Below are positions 57,430 to 64,000 of a DNA stretch of 64,000 nucleotides, piece by piece (the stretch's first letter is position 1; every line of letters starts with the position of its first letter). The translations under genes and the position numbers were made by a program. The notes under the pieces are model-generated. The model did not search any database. It saw only the letters and a list, made by a program, of their open reading frames with translations, and was not told the DNA's origin. This stretch comes from Oryzias latipes (taxonomy: Eukaryota; Chordata; Actinopteri; Beloniformes; Adrianichthyidae), in assembly GCF_002234675.1 (NCBI RefSeq), contig NC_019859.2:9885983-9949982 (forward strand). The letters are read 5' to 3'.

Positions 57430-60400
57430 ACCTAATTTCTTACATTCAGTGAAACAGACATAGTGTAAAGTATTGTCATTTCCCATATTCTGGCTAAAAA
57501 AGCCCAGCTTCTGCTTCTGATAAATATCCGTGCTGCTTGGGAAGATCAAATCAGTCTAATACCAGATCAATTATGCATACAGACCAACCAAGATGTTCTC
57601 ATGCCAGAGGTACCAAACTGTTTCACTTTCCTTCTGGATAAAATAACATCAACATGTTTATTCCAAGAAGGAATAAGAAATCTATAATTCAGTAATGTTT
57701 TTGAGTCTGAACTGAGGGGGCTAACAAAGTGTTTCACATATTAGACAGAGATTTGTAATTATTTAAACAATCTTAGTATGGAGTTTACATGTCTGTGGAC
57801 ATGATAATGGTTTCTGATTGACTGGAAACTTTGGTAAAATCAATGAAAGATGAGGTGAGAGTGATGAAAATTCAGCTTGAATACTGAAACATACTGAAAA
57901 GTTAACACAGCCAGAGAAGTACAAGGAAACCTCGAGACACTCGAGCAGCAGAAGATCACAATGAGAGCGTTTTTCAGTCAAAGCCACAGACACTTCCAAT
58001 AGTAAAAGCGAACAGTAACAGGAAAACAGATCTACCTCTCTCACTGCTGCGACGGCAAGTCAAGCCACCCTGGTTATCTGCTGGTCGGCAAACAGACAGT
58101 TTTGCGAGTCACGTTCTTCAAAGAGCAAATGAGACAGCATTTCCAAAAACAGGGAAGTTCTGCTGCACTGTTTCTCAAAGTCTGAGGCCAATGTACCAGC
58201 ACTTCTGCTCTTTTGAAATTGGATACCATCATTCTACAGCCTACTAACTCTTAAAAGTATAAAAACAAAAGAAAAAGAAAAATGTTATTCCAGATAAGAT
58301 AGAAAAACATCCAGTCTCATGTTTTGTTGCTTACGTTTCAAACTTCTAAAAAAAAATGACACTCAAAAAATATTGATAAAGAGGTGAAATGAGACACTTA
58401 ATGTCAGACAACCCAAAAATAGGTTCAAATCATTTGCCAGAAAAAGTACTATAAGAAAAGGAAACACAAATTCAACTAAATTGATATTTTTGGGTAAAAT
58501 TGTAATGATATGTTCAACATCCATGCTAACAAAAAGAGGTAAATAAATACATCACAGACACAAAAACACCTGAAATTTACTGTGCATGTGTGCGCCCTCC
58601 AGAAGCCCATCAATTTTAGTGTGTCTGCACAACAGCTGACCACTGCCATCAAGTGAACAGAATGGTGTACTACAACCTGCCACACCTAAACTCATTGACG
58701 GTACAAATATTTTGTTTAAAAAATCTAAATGATACTAAAAAGTTTTTAAACAAGAATAGCATTTTTATTAGGACTAAGATCGTAGAGATGTACAATCAAA
58801 GTTCATTAAAATACTTTAACAGAAAAAGATTAAGTGGCCTCTATGTGTTAAAGGTTTCCTTAATTTTCAACATTCCTATAATGCAACATGATGTACAACA
58901 GCGATGGGTATTGATTTTTATTTACATTTGTTTTAAAAGCTGTTATTTACATAAGTAGCTAAGATGATCAAGTGTTTATGTGTATAAACCATATTTAATT
59001 TAATATAAACATCATACCTTACATCGAAATGTGGGAAACAAAACAGGTCATGCACTGTTATCGGAACAACTTTCAAAGTCTCTTTTGAGCTCTACTTTTC
59101 CTAGATCCTCACTAAATTCTTTCCTCAGATGCAAAATTGATTTGCTGCAAGGTCGAGATTTCTTTTCTCAGGAAAATGAAGGAACAGATTGTCTGCATTT
59201 AAATGTTGAATTTATTCAATAATCAAGGCCTATTTGACCGCACTCGTTTTAATCAGCGAGCTTTAAAAAAACCCTGGAGGTCTGATTCAGCAACATTGTA
59301 GAAACCAACAATAATCTTTCATTACAAGATGGGAAGATGTGGTGACTGATTGCTGATTGTTTACCCATCTTCTGTTTTGGACTTTTTGTTTGAGTTTCAG
59401 CTCCATGTTGAACTATTAAAAAAAAACCACATGTATTCTTTGGTCCATAAATCTGCTAATAAATGAGCAAAGTTTTTAAAAATAACTTTAATTTGTAGTA
59501 GCTATGTGTGGCAGTAATACTGCTAAGTATCCCAATGGTGTATAAACTGTTTTCTCCACTCTCTTATACATTTATAGATATTGCACAACTATATCGTGTT
59601 TATTGTTTAGATGCGACATAAATGCAGCTGCTGTGTTTTTTTACTGGTGCTTTAACAGTCATCAACTGAAGATATTGTGTCTTTCATTAAAAATAAGAGA
59701 CAAATAATGTGGTTTAATGGAAACTTAGCTGAAGAGGTTTTGCATCGCATTGAAAATCATTTAGAAAAGATGCTGAACTCAGTTTCTGCCCTCTTTCCTG
59801 TGACGGTTTGCTCAGATATTGAGCTCTGCCGAGCTGTAATGTTACAGAACTAGCTTGTTTATTTCCTTTTCTATGAATCCCCAGCTGTGTACATGTAGAG
59901 GTCAATGGGCTGCAAGCAGAGACAAGAATGTATACATGCACACTGCACCACTATTTGTCAACTCGAAATGCCAAACTTAACCCTAAATTGTTTAGAAAAA
60001 ATGACTTGATCTGTCTTTTGGCCTTTCTGAAAAATCATAAAGACATTTTTGTGCCTTTTCTGGAAAAAAAAATTCTAAGAAAAGAAGAAGTCAGATGGAA
60101 ATCTGGAGGCTTTGCACATTTGCATGTCAGATTGTGTCAACTAACATCAACTGCACAATAGTAGGTCAGGTTGCCACAGAGCAGCCAGTGGGATTAGCCT
60201 ATGTGGGACAATACATGCAGTGGAAAAACTGAGATCTGTTTTGTGTTATTAGCAAATTTATTATTTTAAGAAACTTAGAAAAATTTGATTTCTTTTCACT
60301 GTTATTGCCTGCCTAGATCAAAACATCCTTCCTGTTAATCAAAAATATTAAAACAAAAAGTCTACTTATATTGCAGCACTAATTCAGTGGCACCACTCTT

Positions 60401-62200
60401 TACACTTCAACTTTTAATTTATTACAATACAATTTATTTTAATTAAAACAGAAGATGTTGTTCAGAGAATTTGCATATTTTTAAAACTTTCTCCATATAA
60501 AAAAACATATTTTTCCAAGTCCTAACCATAATGATGTTCCTGCTGACATGCTGTAAAGGCCATCAGAGGCGCTGTTTCATACCACTGCAGAGAACACATT
60601 TTATTATTTTAATGTCTGTTTGTGCATTTTTAAGGTTTCTACATGAACCCAATAAAGTTTTCCTTTTTTTTGCATACTAATACAAACAAATGCAGTTTGT
60701 TTTTATATTTACTTGCTTTCTTTTATTTAAAGCAAAAATTATGATCCAAAGTTTTATCTCGTTACTATTTATTTATGTAGTTCTCATTCTATATTAGAAA
60801 TGCAAACATGAATTCTTTTTTTCCTCACTTTTACTGAGAATTTAGAACCTGTTATTGTTAGTACATGTTTGCAGGCGCTGTAGCGCCACCAAATGTCCTG
60901 TGTTTCCATTTCGTTCCTAACTTTGGCTCAATGATTAAGTGTCTGAAACGTTTTGTTCATAATCGGCTTTGGTGTAAAACTCTGGATAAAATCAGACACA
61001 ATGCAGCTCAAAGTCAGAACACTTTGCGTTCAAGATTAACAACATTATTTTTAAATCAATTTTCAGTTTTTTTCTTTTCTTTTAAAGTAAATTTTACGTT
61101 GATTATTTCTATGATGTATTGTGATTTTAATGCATTTTTCTGTTTTGTGAAGCACCTTGAATTACTTTGTGTACGAATTGTGCTATACAAATAAACTTGC
61201 CTTGCCTTTACACCAACTTTCTGACGGAAATTCACATTATTGTTCATAAATTTTTAGATTCTGTAATGACGTTGAAGAAATGTACAGATTTTGCAGAGTC
61301 AAAGTGCTGTTTTTCCTGCTTTGAACAATAAACAATAGTGAACTCGTTTTTTGCAGGGGCTGAAAATTTAAGTTTTTAGATTTTTTTTATAGCTTTGAGA
61401 ATTTTTTTTTAATAAAAAAAAAAATCTTCATTTTGGCACAAAGTCTTGGGAAACACTGCTGCTTTGATTGGATTCCTCTAATTAGTACATCAAAAACAGA
61501 ACGGGAACTGGTTTGTGTGTAACTTTTTCCTATCAGAGTAGAAACTACAATGGAAATTTCAATTTTTGATAAATAGTATGGAATAATGAAAAAAAACGAC
61601 TCAAAGATACTTTTTGCAATGATTGCAACCGATCTACAGAAGCATAAATCCATATTATATTTTTACAAAAGCTGTCTTTAGACTTAAGTAATGTTTCTAT
61701 GCATGGCTTTGGTTGGTAAAATGGGGAAACTAGGAGTATTGCAAAGCAGAAAAAACTGAAACAAAAAAGTCAGAAGCGGAATCCAGCTGTTCAGATACAA
61801 GAGGTTTTTTTTGCCACATAAGTATCAGTTCTTTTTACACTTCTTAAGAAAATTCTTTAAGGCAACAGTAGAGACCTCAAAGCTCTTCATGGTTAGCTAT
61901 AATCAGACACATCTTACATGCTCAAAATAAATGCCTCTGCCTCCATTAACTTATGAGCTCATGTTTCTTGATGTTTTTGTGGTCATTTTGAAGCAGGTCA
62001 ACAGTTTAATACCACACTGCACGTCTGCCAATGATCGCCTAAAAAGGAAGCGTTTTACAGGTTCGGCTTCCCCCATTGCTCTGCCTTCAAGAGGATGTCA
62101 GATGCTTTAAGAAAACACAGAAAGAGGAAGACACAGAGAGGGAGAGAAAGAAGCACGTGTCAGAGGTGCTTTATTTATTCCTGCCAGTTCTTCTTCTTTC
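57430..62200. other. Gene-poor stretch
   Basis: No supported exon up to the Ig gene. Near 61,140-61,206 there is a LINE-type tail 'gtgctatacaaataaacttg' followed by 'ccttgcc'. Confidence 0.45.
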
Positions 62201-62210
62201 CTAGTCCAGA

Positions 62211-63027
62211 ATGCAGATTCACAGAGCTGGATATATTGCTTTTTATGCTACGACTTTTTTCCATCTTTGGGGTAAGAATAAATTATTGTTATTGTTGTTT
62301 GTGAGGGAATTCTCAAATGCTGTCTCTGAGAATTAATAGGAGCATTCTAACTGTTTGACAAAAATGTGGAAATGATTTCAAACATGGATTGCTCAAGGTA
62401 GTTATGATTTAAAGCACAGCTTTTTAAAACAGAATTATGACATTTGGCTCCTTTAATTTGTTTAAATGTGTTGAAACACAGATTCTCACCTGCAATCATT
62501 GGTAGGTCGGACACTTTCATCATTCTGTGAAGTAATATCCGTGCTCTCCACAGCTGTCCTGAGGTTGACCTCTTGCTTTTTGACAAAAAATAAAGGATTT
62601 ATTTTATTTCATTGTATTTATTATATTTGTATTTTTTTTTCAATTAGGAGGAGTTTTTTCTTCAACATCCCCTGCCCCTCTCCTTACACCGACCTTGAAA
62701 ATCAAAGTCAGGTCAAGCCAGTCAGTGGATCTGGTTTGCCGGGCCCCTAAAGGCAACCGTGGGGTTCTGTTCAAGCTGTTCCAGGGAAGAGAGGAGGTAT
62801 GTAAGTTGGAATATGTGTGCATATTTTCTAAAAATGTGTATTCTAACTTTTTTTGGGGGTTTGTTTTGTGAAGGTGGACTGGGTGAACCTACAGTATGGA
62901 GTTGAGGAAGTTCATTTCACAGTCAGGGTGGATTCCCAAAAACCTAATATCTTCTGCTGTCTGTACATGGACGAGCAGGGACTCTACAGTTCGATGAGTC
63001 CCTACTTGGATCTAGACGACCACAACG
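62211..63027 (+). CDS. Immunoglobulin-superfamily receptor-like gene, 5' part (three exons)
   Basis: Exon 1 (62,211-62,271) encodes MQIHRAGYIAFYATTFFHLW, a probable signal peptide, with donor TTTGGG|GTAAGA in phase 1. Exon 2 (62,648-62,796; acceptor 'ttcaattag|GAGGAG') encodes a Pro/Ser start, then VDLVCRAPKGNRGVLFKLFQ. Exon 3 (62,874-63,027; acceptor 'tttgtgaag|GTGGAC', phase 1 donor AACG|GTTAGT) encodes EEVHFTVRVDSQKPNIFCCL and YMDEQGLYSSMSPYLDL. Cys in LVCRA and FCC frame one Ig-like domain; the fold is split between exons 2 and 3 at phase 0. The pattern (short Ig domain, GLYSSMSPYL in place of the usual DxGxYxC order) resembles fish Fc-receptor-like or A1BG-like cell-surface proteins. Further domains should lie past the right edge. 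A later ATG at 62,245 is in another frame. I do not recognise a mammalian orthologue. Confidence 0.72.
62648..62796 (+). CDS. Ig gene exon 2: first half of Ig domain
   Basis: Pyrimidine-rich acceptor and donor GAGGAG|GTATGT. A stronger-looking donor GTAAGT lies four bases further on, but only the first keeps the frame with exon 3. Confidence 0.72.
62874..63027 (+). CDS. Ig gene exon 3: second half of Ig domain
   Basis: Carries the second Cys (in NIFCCLY) and the closing strand SPYLDLDDH. The phase 1 end is the usual one for Ig-domain exons and predicts another phase 1 exon downstream. Confidence 0.75.
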
Positions 63028-64000
63028 GTTAGTACATTTTTGACGCCGCAGCAGCCTTATGTTCCAGCAATCAAAGTGCATTTTCAGATGTGATTCATTC
63101 TGCAGCCAGCTGCCATTCAACGCATGGTATAAAATAATAAACACTCCCATCCGCTTCACTTTGCAGACAGAACCCACTGCCACATGCAGGTGCTCTCTGT
63201 GGTCTCTTATTGTCCTCAGAACTGTGGGTGTGTTTAGTGGTAGTTACATCCTGCACCTCATATGGAAACCACACACCCTGTCACACAGAACAACCATCAA
63301 ACACAACTGTACTCGCTCTGCTGTCGACAGTTACTCACTGTGGTTCTGCTTTAAAGTTAGGCAGATATTTATCGTTAACAATGGAGAACCAACAGCAAAA
63401 AAAAAAAAAAAAAGATCCAAAGCTTTGATAAAAATCACTAAATGAAATAATTATTTTTCTCAAATCAAAGGTGCAACAAATTGAGGTCTTTTAGGGTCAT
63501 TTAAGCTTCCAGACATTACATTGGCCAAATCTCATCACACACTCATCTCATCATCAGTGGAGGTCACATGACCCACTGCTTTGGCTTGGACAAGTTCACA
63601 CCCAGACATACAGCGATCTGTGTTTATGTTTTTTTCTGAAGGTTTATGTTGCTTTTTTCTCGACCTTTTGAGTTAAAATCTAGAGTAACGTTATGGCACT
63701 AGCAAAAATATGATGAATATAAAGTTGTGACAAAAATGGTTTAATTAAATACATAAAAATAAGCTATTGCAACCTATTGATGTTGATTAAACCCATTTTT
63801 AGTTTTTGTTTTCTATATTTATTTTTTATGTTTTATGATAAAATATAAAACCTGCATTCAGTAAGTAGACAAAGGACAGAAAACGTCTTTGTTGAACAGA
63901 AGTTCTTGTTAATTGAAAGGCAGTTTACGTGTTTGATGAGTGGAATTTAGTCTCCTGTTTTAAAAAAGGCCTGCCAGGAATGAATGAGAGCAACAGTCAC
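63028..64000 (+). other. Intron of the Ig gene, no further exon seen
   Basis: AT-rich; includes a poly-A run near 63,398-63,413. No Ig-like exon could be recognised before the window ends. Confidence 0.45.

Overview
The window looks like nuclear DNA of a teleost fish. It is AT-rich, with split genes, short GT-AG exons separated by kilobase introns, many short hAT-type and other terminal-inverted-repeat elements, tRNA-derived SINE pieces, and long (CA)n and (CTAT/CTGT)n tracts. The repeat repertoire and gene order would suit a medaka-like (Oryzias) or other percomorph species, but the species is an inference.

Three protein-coding genes can be read by joining exons. (1) A four-exon minus-strand gene at 7,084-11,742 encodes about 262 residues. 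I identify it as COPRS (cooperator/coordinator of PRMT5) from its C-terminal region. (2) A minus-strand gene with twelve contiguous coding exons at 14,901-25,564 is RAB11FIP4, a class II Rab11-interacting coiled-coil protein. All exon phases join without a break, and it ends in a clear Rab11-binding domain. A CpG-rich promoter region at about 37.6-38.5 kb holds a phase-compatible first exon and probably drives a short isoform without the EF-hands. The EF-hand exons of the long form were not found. (3) On the plus strand, from 62,211 to beyond the right edge, lies the 5' part of an immunoglobulin-superfamily receptor-like gene: a signal-peptide exon, then one Ig domain split over two exons. RAB11FIP4 and COPRS are also neighbours in mammals (NF1 - RAB11FIP4 - COPRS - UTP6 - SUZ12), which supports both calls.

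Layout: 0-7 kb, repeats, a LINE-like fragment and two weak terminal-exon candidates; 7-11.8 kb, COPRS-like gene; 12-15 kb, probable RAB11FIP4 3' UTR plus repeats; 15-25.6 kb, RAB11FIP4 coding exons; 25.6-37.6 kb, a long intron crowded with transposons; 37.6-38.6 kb, CpG-rich promoter; 38.6-62 kb, gene-poor and repeat-rich, including a large compound microsatellite at 57 kb; 62-64 kb, start of the Ig gene.

The most distinctive feature of the non-coding DNA is a dispersed family (at least eight copies here, both orientations) with terminal repeats close to AGTCCCACTCCAAT. Several copies keep remnants of one small internal reading frame beginning MASNIGAI. Three hAT-type insertions can be delimited to the base by 8-bp target-site duplications. 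One of them (31,682-32,537) has two left ends and one right end.
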